Below are positions 1 to 12,625 of a DNA stretch of 64,000 bases, one piece after another (position 1 is the stretch's first letter; each line of letters opens with the position of its first letter). Origin of the DNA: Panorpa germanica (lineage: Eukaryota; Arthropoda; Insecta; Mecoptera; Panorpidae); contig OY783213.1 of assembly GCA_963678705.1 (NCBI GenBank), positions 16,434,451 to 16,498,450 of the forward strand, written 5' to 3'. The notes under the pieces were generated by a model. That model searched no databases and was not told the DNA's origin. It saw nothing but the letters and a program-made list of their open reading frames with translations. Position numbers and translations under genes: made by a program.

Positions 1-1140
1 ATATCTATTGAATCTCGATTATATGTTGCTGGCTTCAGCCTTAATAAACTTTTTAAGTATTGTAAACAATAATTTGTTAATTAGTATTATAGAAATAAAG
101 TGTTTATAAAAAACAGCACGATTAATCGAACACGCAAATGATGGCGAGTTTAACGGTGAAATCGAATAAGAATCTAATCTAATCGTGCAAAAGGCCTTTT
201 ATCGATAATGTTAAATATTAAAAATAAATGTAGCATGAATAATCTTCTGGCAATAATATATACCTAGATATTTGTAATATAATGGATATTATTTTATATT
301 CAATATTTATAAGCCCTTTGTATTTACGTCCATTGTTTTGTAGGTTTGTTCTATTTTTCTATACAATATTTTATTATAACGATATATTTGTGTGTATGTA
401 TGTATGTGAGTATATCAGGGGCGTAGAGACGTAAATGAAAGCGTTTCTTTGCCCTTCTTAGACAAGCACTACTGCTATGGACCGCCTCTAACATATACGT
501 GACAATTGTTGTTCAAAGCTTACAAGGTATTTAATAGTATACTGCATAGTATATAAATGAACAGGTCCTTGTAGTGTGCTATCATACGAGTACCTTGGAA
601 GTAGACAAAGCAGCTTGTCGTGCATTTGATCCTGTTGTCGTACTGTCCAGCTTTAAGCAGTGAATGGATCTTAAAGAGCTTTATGTGTAAAGACGTTGTA
701 AGCACCCACATTGAAGCACGTAAATAATTATAATCTTGTATTTGTGTATCGCGAGACGTTGTGTCTTACACAAGACACTTTACAGGCCGGTTGAGAAGTA
801 CAGAGATGAAAGGTTTCGATTTTGACTTAATATCATTAAATATATCATCGCTGTGTACATATTTCCAGTGTAATCAATGAAAATGTTAATCTAATATACA
901 GTGTTAAAACTTCAACTTCAAATTCAACTATTTGCAAGTCAAATTTAACTTTTCTTTAACAATTCATAATTTTATTTACTGCAATGATGAATAGTATAAG
1001 CTGTAGAAAGTAATAGTAATATGTTCAAAAATAAAAATAAAAATAAAAATGAAAGACGTATATATAGTGGGTTCCAAGTGTAAGTGTTAATTCTGTACCC
1101 ATCTTTAGATTAAATAATTTTGGGTGTTTAATTTGGTGTG
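1..1140. other. AT-rich non-coding stretch
   Basis: I see no gene here. The stretch is AT-rich with short homopolymer runs and an (AAAAT)n tract near 1030-1050. Positions 898-960 loosely resemble 8521-8590: both have runs of CTTCAAATTCAAC-like words separated by T-rich sequence, which may mark an old dispersed repeat. A 63-codon minus ORF at 520-711 has no domain or composition that supports it. Confidence 0.5.
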
Positions 1141-1159
1141 TTCTTAATTTTTTTCGTGT

Positions 1160-1560
1160 ACCTTTTCTCCAAATATAATATATTTCTTTCTTCTCCTTTA
1201 CTCTTTTCTATCCTTCTCTTTATCTTCTCTTCTAGCTCTTATTACTATTATTATTATGTTTTATTTTGATGTTTTTACTATTAGGCACTACATTCTTCCT
1301 ACTACATATCATTGTATTTAATTACATTTTATTTTTGACCCTTATTCTATCTACTCAGTCCTTCCAAAAACGGGTACATTTAAACTCTCCTCTTTCTGTT
1401 CCTTCTCTTTCCTCGTTTCTTCTCTCTATCTCCGCCATCCAGCTCTTCCCTTTACTGCCTTCCTTTAACGATTGCACAATCTTCTTTTCACGTTTTATTC
1501 TTTTCCTTTGCAAATCCTTTCCTCTCTATCATCTCATTTCTTGCTTCTAAATTTCTTCTC
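1160..1560 (-). pseudogene. LINE (non-LTR retrotransposon) ORF relic, C-terminal part
   Basis: The plus strand is a long T/C-rich tract; the minus strand is therefore purine-rich and reads as charged K/E/R-rich protein. From about 1441 down to 1358 the minus strand encodes WMAEIERRNEEREGTE followed by RGEF and RFWKD, then a stop. This Trp-Met-x-Glu-(Ile/Val)-Glu-(Arg/Lys)-rich pattern resembles the charged region near the C-terminus of insect non-LTR retrotransposon ORF2 proteins. Frameshifts and stops occur on both sides, so it is a dead fragment. Plus-strand ORFs here are shadows of the bias. The family call is from memory of the pattern, not a search. Confidence 0.5.
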
Positions 1561-1854
1561 CTTTTTTTTACGTTTTTGTCATATATCTTATTCATTGGTT
1601 TTCCTTTATACCAGAATTTTGTTTAAATTTCAATATAATGTGAACATGGATTTGTTTTGTAAGTACAGCGCAGTTTTACAGATATTTTAAAAATATGGGT
1701 TATTTACGCCGTCTTTTTGTACTCGTATGTTGTAGAGGATTGTTGTGGTTTTTCTCAGATGGCTGTATATATTTTGCATGATGTTAGTTGATGTTGCACT
1801 GTTATTTGACAGTGACATAGTAGGGTAATGAATTCAACGTATAATTAATTAAAT

Positions 1855-1985
1855 GGACAATAACGAAATCAAGCGCATCCGGGAATCAAACCCAAACAAA
1901 CTGTTCTGACCCAATCAGACAGATCTGATATCAACCATCAGCCATCAACGCTCTCGGCCAGTACTGTCAATCTACATATTTCATT
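1855..1985 (-). repeat. tRNA-derived SINE head
   Basis: Read on the minus strand the block holds an A-box-like TGGCCGAGAGCGTTGATGG and, after a long variable-arm-like spacer, a B-box-like GGGTTTGATTCCCGG. This order and spacing fit a tRNA-Ser/Leu-like pol III promoter of a SINE. It is more GC-rich than its flanks. It shares the TGGCCGAGAG box and the TTGATTCCCG box with 44885-44945. It does not fold as a clean tRNA, so a functional tRNA gene is unlikely. Confidence 0.5.
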
Positions 1986-2041
1986 TATTCCGAAATTCTC
2001 GTGAACTGCATGAATTACATTTTAGTTTGTCATATGTAGAG

Positions 2042-2065
2042 CTCTCTCTTTCTCTCTCACTCTCT
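2042..2065. repeat. CT-rich microsatellite
   Basis: An imperfect (CT)n/(TCTC)n simple repeat, directly visible. Confidence 0.85.
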
Positions 2066-2069
2066 GTAT

Positions 2070-5000
2070 GCTAGATTTTCGATGAAAATTTCTTCAGAGA
2101 TTTAATAATAAAATATAAAGAGTAGCTTCAAGGTACTGGTTAATATTAAAAGGACAAAATATCCTGAAACTCGTAAAGAAGAGAATTTAAGTATGTAAAC
2201 TTTGACTCATTTTAAACGTAAGCAGTTTCTTTTTAACAACCTGGATGTTTTATGCTGCTTCTTGGCTCCATCCAGATAAAGCAATTTCCTGCAGCATGTC
2301 GTCGTTATTGAAATATATTATGATCTGCGGAATGTTTCATTACCCTGCATCAGCATCGTTAACGTTGACTTTAGGACATATGCTAAAGGCGCTGTAATAA
2401 CGTTTTTTAAGAAAAAAAATAAAATTAGATGCTTGTGTTGCCTGTACTGACGACATGGTGCATACCAGTAGTATAAATATCCATAGAAATAATTATAACA
2501 TCCATATAACACGGCAAATTCGATTATTGCGGTATTGATATATGCACGTATGCCTCTATCCACGCGCTATTGTTATTTAATTAGTTTGATAGGATACTTG
2601 TAATGACTTCCACGCTGATTTGTGGACGCGTACCTTTAAAACGTTCCTTATCTGACATACAATCAGTTAATAAATAATATTTCATTTCAAATTGTCCAAG
2701 AACTATTAGAGATAGTTTCCTAACAAGGCTTACCCTTGTCTTCCACACATGCCATGGCAGACTAAGTAATGAAGCACTAATTTCTAACAAGAATTGTAAA
2801 TGTGAAACAACTAAATGTTCTAATGTGTTTCTTATGTAAAGCGCACATTATGTAGTCTGTAATGTAGAGGAAAACGTTAGACTTCTTCGAACCCGCAAAG
2901 TTTCTCATCCCAATTAGCCACACGCATTAATAATACCGAAACTGTATTCAAACAATTAACAAAATGCGTCATCAGTAAAATTGAAACCAACAGCACAGTA
3001 CGATCTGTATGGAACGCTTGCCATACGAAGTTCCAACGTTTCCCAACTCTCGTATCAGTTGGATAAATTTCTCATCCCCGAGACGTTTAGATATTCAGTA
3101 ACGCATCCTGCCGAAGCACTCGACAATTGCTCGTTTGTTGTATTCAATCGCTGCCACTCCACAGGGCCCTCCAAACCATCTCTCCATGTTCTCTCCACGA
3201 TGCCTACTATCTACCTACTGCCTCCTACTTTCCCCTACATGCCTGGAATTCATAATATATTACAAATATTGTGGATGGTGAACATGAAGTCGACTCGGGA
3301 TATTTGTTTTGTTTATAATAAATCGACGGGATAGCAGTGTCGGAACAAACAACTCCAGTTGTTCAGCAGCACAGGAAATTCGACGAATCATATAGATTGG
3401 ATCAACGAAAGAAATATTTTGTTTTATAACGAAATCATATATTATTCGTCAGCAACTGGTAAAGAGTGTATTTCGAAGTTATATATAGTATAAATATATA
3501 TATGTACTGTACATATATTATAGATACGATATGTCGATTGAATATTAGTATACAAGTAGTTATAAGTTTTAATGTTTTTAATTAGTAGACTTAGTAATCC
3601 TTAAAATCATGTTTAAGAGGTTTTATTTGTACGCTAATGCTCAAAAGGTATAGGCTTATTTTTTGAGAAACAATATAATATGTCACAAAACGGTGAATAT
3701 TAGGTAAAACCTTTTATGTAACAGGTAACTTTTGTTATATTACGTAAATTTGAAATATACGTAACTGTGTCTGACGGATTCGCATTTCTATTATCTCGAA
3801 CGAAGGTGCAACATATTTCTGGAGAATAAAATCTCATGAAATATCTCATGAGTTTTGATTCATAGTGAGTTTTATCAACTCTATTAAACGTACATGTTTA
3901 CCTAAATATTTATTGAACGTGCAAAAATGTAAAGCACCTACTAAATGTCCTCCAATACTTTAATGTCATGTTTGCTTGTGCAGTATTCGTGCAAACATTC
4001 ACAGTACAGAACAAGATAATTAAGGCATTAAAAAGTTTCATGTTACTTTTGAGCATACGAGTGGCATGCTTCTATTGAAGTACAGTAGGATTGTGTTGTT
4101 CATTTAGTACTGTTAACAGAATTTCTACGTTTCTGGATACCTATCCTACATTAAGCTGATACGGGGAGCACGAGGACTTCGAGGTGAGAGTCCAACATAG
4201 GACATTGGACACACAACACTACGATATTAAAGTCGGTACCAAACGATGACGAACACCTTCGCTACGGACGCATCGTGTGCTCGATGCTGGCACTAAGTGT
4301 GTCTAATGTCATGTGCCCAACGTTCACGTTGGAAGAAGGACTTTTGACACGCGTCAAAAGGGATTTTTCTACCCACACCACACACTTGATCCGCATGTCA
4401 TTCACTGCTGCACGAATCATCCAACAAAGAAAGGTTTTATACTTGAAAGTTTCTTTATTTACTTGAAAGTTTTTGTTAAACAGTGTCAGTGTCAATAATA
4501 TCAACAAATTAATAAAATAAATAAATCATTCGGATCAAATATTGGTTCCACCGTGTAGTAGAAAACTTGCCAATCCTTTTCTAATTCGTTAAACTAAACA
4601 AAATACAAGTACTATGAGTTCACAAGGTAAACAAACTCACGTTTTAAACTCAGCTGAATTTCTTGGTTTATTTCCTTCGGGGTACATACTGCTCTGTTCC
4701 GGTATTCCAGATGGTTCAAGGCTTCACATAATTCCTAATTTACTTTTAATATATTCCTTTTACAATAGCACAAAGCAATGCTGCGGTTTCTATCGCTGTA
4801 CGGAGTACGGAGTACGGATAAACAGCAGCAGCGCCTCTGCAGTTATGAAACATGCACTAGAGTCGGGCAGACACAATAGCTGAGGGTTGGTTGTCTTCAA
4901 AATATTCAAGCTACTTTGTTGAAATAAGCTACTAAATTTCATTATTTTATTGCGGTCTTTTGTGCAACAAACCACATTTTTAAAGTTTCTTTACCAACCA

Positions 5001-5980
5001 TAATTTAATTAGTGTTTTAAATGTACCTCAATAGAAGCTTTACCGGGTTCAGTCGGATTGATGTACGCTATGCAATTTTTCTTGCTCACCTCGTATTAGA
5101 AATATTATAATTTTCTTTTTATGGTTTTAATTCCAATGGAAAGAAGAAAGAAATGTTAGCTTCACACATTGAAATGTTCCTCATAAAGGAAGGGCTTTTG
5201 TTCTTTGGAATAAAGCTCATTTGTATAATTGTATACGCCTTTCCTTTCTGCTTTCTATTGCGCAAATAAAATTATATATCATTATGTAAAAAAGGGCATT
5301 TTATATATAAAATCACCTTTACAAATATCCATCTTGACAACCTCAACAAGCCAGCAACCTGGATTCCGTTTCCGGGACATGGGACGAGGGACAAGCGAGA
5401 CTCGTTTCGTTTCATCCACATGTTATGTTTACCCTGATGCTGTTAGTTCTGACTACTGACCTCGTTATCGCATTCCAGGCACATGCCCCTTAGCATCACC
5501 ATCATCATACCGATCACCAAGCCATTGCTTTGCCACTGCTTCCTCTGCGATCCGTGAATCGTGAATCGTGAATCCTCTTCTGTCCTCCCCCCCTTTTGAC
5601 CCCCTCTTGGACTATGAATACCACACCACGTGCACGTATTGACTGACTGCGATGTTACCACATCCTCTTCCTCTACTCCACTCCCTTTTGCAGTTGATTT
5701 GATGGGGGTGAGCCACATTTACGCGTGCCATCGAATTCAACGAATAATGTCGCTAAACGAATGCACGAGTTATGTTGAACGCTACATGCATGCATGGCTG
5801 TTTCAAATTTCCGGTAATTAACACTTTTCGTTGTCTTCTTTTTATATTTGGTTTTCCGTTGATTTTCGTTATTAGACTTGTCAGCAGAAACGCCAATGAA
5901 TACTCCGTGTGATTTATGGTCAGGGTTGAAATCCGTCACAGCGACGCAGCTTGACTAGTAATTTGGATGCAGCTAGTCAA
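2070..5980. other. Gene-free stretch, no recognised gene
   Basis: I recognise no gene. The longest open frame is 117 codons on the plus strand (2981-3334). It lies in a slightly GC-richer block but has no recognisable motif, signal peptide or membrane segment and no homologue I know. A GC-richer block at 4140-4430 and another at 5340-5720 look like old repeats or unique intergenic DNA. A perfect triple of the 7-mer CGTGAAT sits at 5553-5573. Confidence 0.4.
5553..5573. repeat. Tandem 7-mer, three perfect copies
   Basis: CGTGAAT is repeated three times without change, inside a block rich in C and T. This is a short minisatellite seed seen directly. Confidence 0.85.
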
Positions 5981-6032
5981 CTAACACGTATGGGATGTTC
6001 TATTTAGAAGCAATGGTAATATACATATTGTA

Positions 6033-6051
6033 CATATATATATATATATAT
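6033..6051. repeat. (AT)n microsatellite
   Basis: An uninterrupted AT dinucleotide run. Confidence 0.9.
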
Positions 6052-6575
6052 GAAAATGATTCAAAGTTTTATTGAGAGAAAGAGTAAGGTTTGGCAATTA
6101 TGAATGAAAAATGATGATTTCAATAAATTATTTACCTTATTATTATATTGGGACCGTGGTCTTATAAGGTGTTTTAAAACATTTATCGTTGTAAAACATT
6201 ATCTCTGCCAAATGAACTATTCACCTTCACTATTGGTTAGATTTCCATTATAAAGCCACCGGATTTACGGACTATTCAGCTCGGGGACATAGTTTAAATA
6301 CTCTGAACCTGGAACCTTTATCGCCAATATAGATGTACAGCTGAAGACACTCGTACAAGACTTTAGGTTGCACAGTAGCATCTATTCACACTATAGACTC
6401 ATACTCGCTCGAGTCACACACCAGTGCTTCTCAAACTATATTCTATTAAATAATTAAATTTCTTTAAACTTAACCGATTTAAAAATTTAAAAAAAAATCG
6501 ATTGAAAAACGAAGATTATTACAATCGTACAGAGATCGACGTGGTTCGTATCCATTCATGTATAACACCATCGAT

Positions 6576-6659
6576 CAACCACCGTATTCACCAGATCTGA
6601 CCGTGTATGACTTCTTTATGTTCCCAAAACTAATATTTACCCGTTTTGACTCGTTTTGA
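6576..6659 (+). pseudogene. mariner transposase C-terminal fragment
   Basis: The plus frame reads QPPYSPDLTVYDFFMFPKL, then IFTRFDSF and a stop. This matches the mariner signature around the third catalytic aspartate of the DD34D triad (typically HPPYSPDLAPxDFFLFPKL); the aspartate of YDFF is present. The expected alanine-proline after the leucine is changed to Thr-Val. About 28 codons survive. Upstream sequence (about 6520-6575) can only be related through frameshifts. Only this corner of the usual roughly 345-residue transposase remains, so it cannot act. Known: mariner elements cut and paste at TA sites. Confidence 0.8.
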
Positions 6660-7563
6660 TCAACTTATTTAATCAGCTGCTGTGAACAAACAGGTTTACC
6701 GATCTTGATTAAGTTTGGAATAGTAATTGAGTACAGTGCTATCAATTTACAAAGAAAAATATTTTTATAAAATAATTAACGCGGGCTTTTTAAATTACAA
6801 ATTACCGTTACGATTCCAAAGGGACAAAGCAAACGAAATAAATTTTGATGATGAAATTTACAAAAATGTTCTTCTAAAGCTATTTTAATGATAATATCGT
6901 CAATTGAGTTTTGATATAAAGTCAAAATATTCGAATTATATGCATTCCACAAATTTTCCTGCAATATATTTTGTTTGGTTGTATTTATGAGTTACCTGAA
7001 TATTGAATCAGATGGAGAATACAATTTAACATATCATTATGTAATCAACTCAAATTTAGATTGTCGGAGTAGTCTTACTAATGAACTATACCGTGGATAT
7101 CTAGAAAGGCGGTATTTATCTTTTTGTATATGTTACTAAAATTGGTAAAACGACCCCATTCCGAATATATCACCTTCTACGGTATTGTTCAGCATCCTTG
7201 GTATACTGACAAGGCAAACAAGACATAGAATGTAGAGTGCATCTGTTTCAACGTTAGAATCTATATTATATAGAGCACCCCATAAACGAAATGGTGACTA
7301 TCGCCGTGGCGGAGCCCCCTGAGCCTCATGGCCCCATGTCGCCGTTCAATGGCGTTAATATGTATCAAGTAACGTTTGCTTTATCCTTTTGCTTGCCTTC
7401 TGACATTACGTAATCGGAATTGCATAATGTAGATACGATCCAACTAATTAATCCATTGGAATTGACTGAGCCAGTTCATTGGGCATTTAGAATTGACGTT
7501 TAAAAGTGGTGGAAGTGCAGTATTCAATATTATTGAATACATTGAGGTAAATAATATTATCTT

Positions 7564-7690
7564 AAACCAATATGGACTACAACTATGGGGTAGCTTACCA
7601 AGATTCCAATGTAAAACATTACGCACGATTTTAAACGCATCTTCTCATACCTACCAAAAGTGAATTCCAAGGTTACGCGACTCTAAACCC
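7564..7690 (+). pseudogene. Jockey-type LINE reverse transcriptase C-terminal fragment
   Basis: One frame gives KPIW at 7564-7575. After a small deletion (about 4-5 nt) the next frame from 7577 gives LQLWGSLPRFQCKTLRTILN, then ASSHTYQK and a stop at 7661. Jockey-clade ORF2 proteins carry the pattern KPIWTYGLQLWG...IQRFQxKTLRxIxNAPWYV just after the reverse transcriptase domain, so the identification rests on an ordered match of about 20 residues. The frame break and the stop show a dead copy. The surrounding 7440-7760 is probably the rest of the relic. Confidence 0.75.
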
Positions 7691-7699
7691 TTTAAATTT

Positions 7700-9335
7700 G
7701 ATGACCACATCGATTTGGCCAATTTAGGGTAGTCAAGGGCTCATAAAGGATAATAGGGTAATGGTCTTATATGTACGATGCATATATTAGTAGCACAAAT
7801 ACTTGCCTTATCTTACACGAAAGGGTTTTTCTAAAAGGTAACGACACGAACCATTAGATTTCAATGAATATTCAAACAAAAAGATGTCATAAATCTGTTG
7901 AAGTGTCGGCTTGTACATGTTATCAACCTCTGCTCCTCTGGTTACAGCTAAAACAACACATTCTGTCCTTCAACACTTGCCTGAGACTATTATATTAAAC
8001 GTTGCGTTAGCCATACCTCACGTTTCTTATCAATATGGGAATTTATAGACGAACCCAGCAATGGCTTAGGTTTAAGAAGGATATATTACCATCCGGGAGA
8101 TCCAGGTAACCTGCCAACTACCAGCAGCTAGATGATTATTCCGGAACCCTTTTGACGGGAAGGTGAAGCATAACATAAGGTTTGCGAACGACTTTCAAAG
8201 GCGAAACTTCAATTGCGGAGAGTTTATGTTTACTTATGTAAGATCATCAACAGCGCGGATACAAAAGAGACTGTATGGAATATATTGTTGCTGTAAAGGG
8301 AATATGTAATACGTATTACCCAGGACCTGTACTACAGCGCCACCATTATAAACGGTGAATACATAAAACAGAAAACTTAGAGGAGTACTTAGATTTTAAC
8401 AGTTTAATTAGAAGGTAAATTAAATGATGTCCTTAAATAGTTTATATATAAATTAAATTTCATAAACTAAAATGTATAAGGATGTCGCTTCTAATCACCA
8501 TACTAAGTACAGATTACCACTTCAGTTTTAGCACTTCAAATTCAACCTTTTGTATCTCAAATTCAAACTTTAACAGCATAACACCTTTTTATATTAGGTG
8601 TAGAAAATGAACATTGGAATTAGTTTGTAACAATAAAATGTAAAATAAAATATTCTATAGACGTATTATTACTTTTCTATCAATCATCATTTATATATTG
8701 GTTGAGAAATAAGTAAGTAAAATTTAGACAGTAGAATATAATTTACAGCCAGTCAAAACAGATCCTCTGCTCTTATACTACAACGAAATGACGGTATTGC
8801 AATGTTGTGTTTTATGATATATTTCATTTTAAAATATAAAGAAGTGTTTGACCTACTTTCAGCTCTTGTAATTTTATAAGGAATAGCATTAGTGATAGAT
8901 AATATAATTTTATATGAGAATAAGATACTTCTCATAAGCCTTAGGCATTATTGCATATAAAAAATTGATGTTTACCTATATAAATGTTAATTTTTGTAGC
9001 GCAGAAGTTCAGCAACGTTGAAGAAAATATACGTACTGTAGCTGCGCGTAGTGCTTTAACTCAAAGACCCACTTTAAAATTTTATATGCTATTCTCAATT
9101 GAGATATTTTTATGATGAAATGAAATAATGGATCAATGTAGCTTCTAAAAGTTTACAGGATTTTTGTGGTTCTTGAATCGTAGCAAAATAATTTGTTCTA
9201 CTTTAACTTTAGTATAACTTTTATTTATTTGTGGTTTTTTAATTGATGAGCTCATATTGGTATATTATTTTAATGTATGCTTGTCTAATTATATACTATA
9301 TATATTATACTAATTTATATTATAATTGTTTAATT
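7700..9335. other. Gene-free stretch
   Basis: No gene recognised. A GC-richer patch at about 8050-8230 stands out from the AT-rich background but I cannot assign it. Positions 8521-8590 loosely resemble 898-960. The remainder is AT-rich and probably intronic or intergenic. Confidence 0.4.
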
Positions 9336-9339
9336 ACAG

Positions 9340-9396
9340 GACGCCGATAGTGACCCTAGGCGCAGAAGAAATTTAACCACCCTCCCCACTCACTAA
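9340..9396 (+). CDS. Candidate terminal coding exon (3' end of an unknown gene)
   Basis: A textbook splice acceptor (TTGTTTAATTACAG) ends at 9339 in strongly AT-rich DNA and is followed at once by a GC-rich, stop-free run. In phase 0 it reads DADSDPRRRRNLTTLPTH and then TAA at 9394-9396. In the next phase it would read TPIVTLGAEEI and stop, so the true phase is not settled. The arginine cluster and the abrupt composition change at the acceptor are what suggest an exon. No upstream partner exon was found in the preceding 9 kb, which would require a long intron. I do not recognise the protein. The pieces could also be a chance acceptor beside unique DNA. Confidence 0.4.
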   Translation, partial: DADSDPRRRRNLTTLPTH

Positions 9397-9474
9397 AAAA
9401 ATTTCAGGGAAAATAGAAATACTGTGAAATCATTTATTTCTAATCTAAATTGCTTCCTGCGAAATCAATTGTAT

Positions 9475-9960
9475 AAAACTGTGCAATATATTGATAAACT
9501 TGGCTACCGGAAACTCAAATGTCCAATTATTAAAATTTTAGGAGATGTTAACAATTAAAATAGTCATTTTTTCACTTTAATTATTAAAGTGATCCAACGT
9601 TATATAGGATTTCAATAAATTGCACGTCATATGTAGCAAATATGCCATCTCTTTTATACAACAGAGACGCATACGAGTGTGTGTGTAATACGTCGTTTAA
9701 TACTAAAAGCTGCGTTGTGTAACCCATGAAAATGTATACAACGAAGGTTGCTAACAAGGAAAAATAATCTCCAATTATTATTTATTATTATTATTACTAA
9801 TTACAACATAATTTTTTTAAAACAGGCGGCAAAACTAATAAAATTCCAATTTGATATAGCTATAACTCCGTAAACATTTGGATATTTAAAAAAATAAAAA
9901 CGCTGATATACTCGTACATGTATTAACATTTAGTACAATTAAAAATTAAACAACCCCATT
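9475..9960 (+). repeat. Unnamed dispersed repeat A, copy 1
   Basis: Two cores recur elsewhere. Core 1 (about 9475-9602) has AAACTGTGCAA, then GATGTTAACAATTAAAATAG, then CACTTTAATTATTAAAGTGA and TCCAACGT. Core 2 (about 9858-9910) has GCTATAACTCCGTAAACATT, then GGATATTTAAAAAAATAAAA and ACGCTGATATA. The same two cores occur in the same order at 31148-31500, and core 1 occurs reversed at 60880-60990. No ORF or terminal repeat is evident. Function and class are unknown; it may be a non-autonomous transposon or the 3' part of one. Confidence 0.6.
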
Positions 9961-11330
9961 GCCTTCCGAGGTCGTGTCCCTTGAACGCCGCGAACTCAGA
10001 CGCGCTGTTAATTTGATCTAGCTACAAAATTAACTTTTATACCGACATACACAGCGTACGTCTGATTAGTGAGTTAGTTGAATCAAAAACATCAATCAAT
10101 AATAACCTTATTGTGTTTATTAATTAACCTTATCGAGAGATCTATCTGATATGTGTTCATGTCTATAATTAGGGTCTAATTAACGACAGTAATTAACATT
10201 AAATATAGAGGAGGAAAGCTTTTGTCAACTAACGTATAATTTTACAATTACAATGTTATTGTGGGAAATATAATTTTCTAAGTAATTCTGTGTTAGGTTT
10301 AACAAGAAATTATACAATTCCTGGATAAAACTAAAGAAATTTATTGCTCGGTTACAGCCAAATTGAGGGTATGCGAAAAGCATGGAACATGGAAATTTCC
10401 AGAATTCGTTTGTTGTAGGCCGTTATATATACCTACCCCGCATATTTACACCAAGGGCTCTATTCCTGAGTCTTGCGAACAATGATCGTGATCGAATAGA
10501 TCTGTTTATATGAGTGTAACATTTTACGAATCACTTTTAAAACAGTATTTCTGAACTATAATAATAATTAACAATAAAATTTCTTTCTTTTTTCTTTTCA
10601 GTTAGTACAGATGTTGAAATATAGCTCCGTCTAGAATTGATCACTAAGCTGTTTTACCCCACAATCTAATTCATCGCTCTTTTAAATTATTTATGATTTT
10701 TAAAGGGTTTTGTGTGCTATTAACAGTCAATTTGTCAAACACCACATTATTTGTGATGGAAAGAGACATAAATATCCCCAGCAGTGTTTCCGGACATTTG
10801 ATGGGGGCACATGCCGGCACGTAGAAACAACATGGAGACTACTGGGACTCATATACAACAAGCCCTCGTAATATACCTGTGATAACACTGATAATAGCTT
10901 CGTGCTTGAATGAAACAGTGGCATAATCCCCTAAAACGGCGTTCGTAGTATACTACGTATAGACTAGAATAGACTATAGACTACTGGCTGCATAGTACAC
11001 AAATACCTAAACCATACATAATTAAAATCGTATTAGCTCTCGTACTTTTATGATTTACCGTTATACTTATTATGCAATGGACAGGACAGAGACAGTAGAC
11101 AGTTCACAGTCACCTTTATATATGTGTGTTTGTGTGGGATTAATTGGGACACATCCATACGAATTGCCTATTCGAATTTGAAATTTGTATATTTCTTACG
11201 TTAAGTTGCGTTCTCACAGAGCGATTTTAGTTGAACATTTTGGAGTCACTTTGACATCATATTGGAGATGCGTATGACTTTTTTGTCATGAAAGAGTTCA
11301 TTTATAGTTCAGTTTCTCACAATAGTTCAT
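9961..11330. other. Gene-free stretch
   Basis: I see no gene. AT-rich throughout except for a moderate block at 10720-10930, whose 65-codon minus ORF has no recognisable feature. Confidence 0.4.
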
Positions 11331-11333
11331 ATG

Positions 11334-11450
11334 AAATGTCTGTTTTATCAGCTACAGATGACAGAACCACTCCACCTGCCGGAATACAAATGAAGATAAA
11401 GTTGTTGCGAACTATAATTGAAGTGAAATAGTGATAGAAACGTTACAAAA
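11334..11450 (+). repeat. Unnamed dispersed repeat B, copy 1
   Basis: About 115 bp that recurs at 32510-32625 in the same orientation. Shared words include CCACTCCACCTG, CGGAATACAAATGAAGATAA, and AATAGTGATAGAAACGTTAC. By eye identity is in the mid-80s per cent. The copy has no terminal repeats or tail that I can define, so its class is unknown. Confidence 0.65.
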
Positions 11451-11459
11451 TTGGGCACT

Positions 11460-12620
11460 TCACCAAATGTTTACTGGGTTGGTTCAGGGATAAGAAGAAT
11501 AAAAATAATTGAACGAGTTGAAGTTAAATAATTTCCGATAAAGACAATTGCATGTATGTAAGGTTTATATAAAATAACAAAAATTATCTATTACGTAAAA
11601 GAGAACGTTTTGTCATCTACTTCAGCCCTTTAAAAACTAAGCTACCACTTTGCGCGTTTTATATTAAATATTAAAAGCTTATAAAGTATATTTATTTCGA
11701 CCTTTTTTATTGCATATTACTTAAGTTTTATTTAAGAAAGAGATATTTTCTGTTAGACATAGATTTCAGACATATATTTGCTCATATTTAAATAAATATT
11801 TGAAAATGACTTCACAATCCCTTTGAATCGAAAATTGTAAATGTAGTAGGAACTGTAGTAATATTCCACAAACTACTAATTACCTTCCAAGTAGTTTCCT
11901 TTACAACTGACGGCTGACTTATGGGACATCTCCTGTTGACCTACATAGATAAAATCTCGTGTCTCCAGATTGTCCATTGGTTGTGTACGCACAGCAGGAC
12001 CGCAAAACTTGAAACTAGGGTTTGTAAAAAATCTGATCATTTTTTATATAAAATCCGCGGAGATTTGGAAAGATTTTTTTCCTGGAATCCAATCCTACGT
12101 TGTTGTTTAGGAGCTACTTAAGAATTTAGAAAAGTATTTTCTTAACCTACAAAAAAGCTTTTTCATCTTTACCCTCATATTTGTGTGTTGTTGAAATATA
12201 TTTTCATGGTTCGTTTAGAGATTTTTTGACATTCTTTGTTAACCTAGCTTTGTCATCTTACATATTTAATAAATAATATTGTCATTGTTTTGAATTCTAT
12301 CATTTTCTACTAGATTATTAACTTGATAGTAAAATAATTCACTAGTGCAGAGATGCCACTAAAATGAAAAGGCTCACTGACTGCAACTTACTGAAGAGTT
12401 GGTCATTAACCCTTTATCTAACGTAACATTTAATTTTCAAATTTCATATTTCGCACCAAATTCGCAGATATTGTATTTTTTACTAATCTCAGAGTTTGTA
12501 CTTTGGATTAAAATCAAAATATCCCTACTTTTCATGACAATATGGTGTATTTTTGTTGATTTAAAATGATACCTCTTGTTGAAAGAATATTAAAATGACA
12601 CCGCTTTTTGAATACTACTT
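11460..12620. other. Gene-free stretch
   Basis: AT-rich sequence without a supportable gene. Short plus ORFs (such as 11921-12121) show no motif and low complexity. Confidence 0.4.
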
Positions 12621-12625
12621 CAGTG

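Noticed and set aside
2981-3334. 117-codon plus ORF, one of the longest in the window.
   Set aside because: No motif, no repeat or splice context and no recognised similarity. An ORF of this length in moderate-GC DNA can occur by chance.
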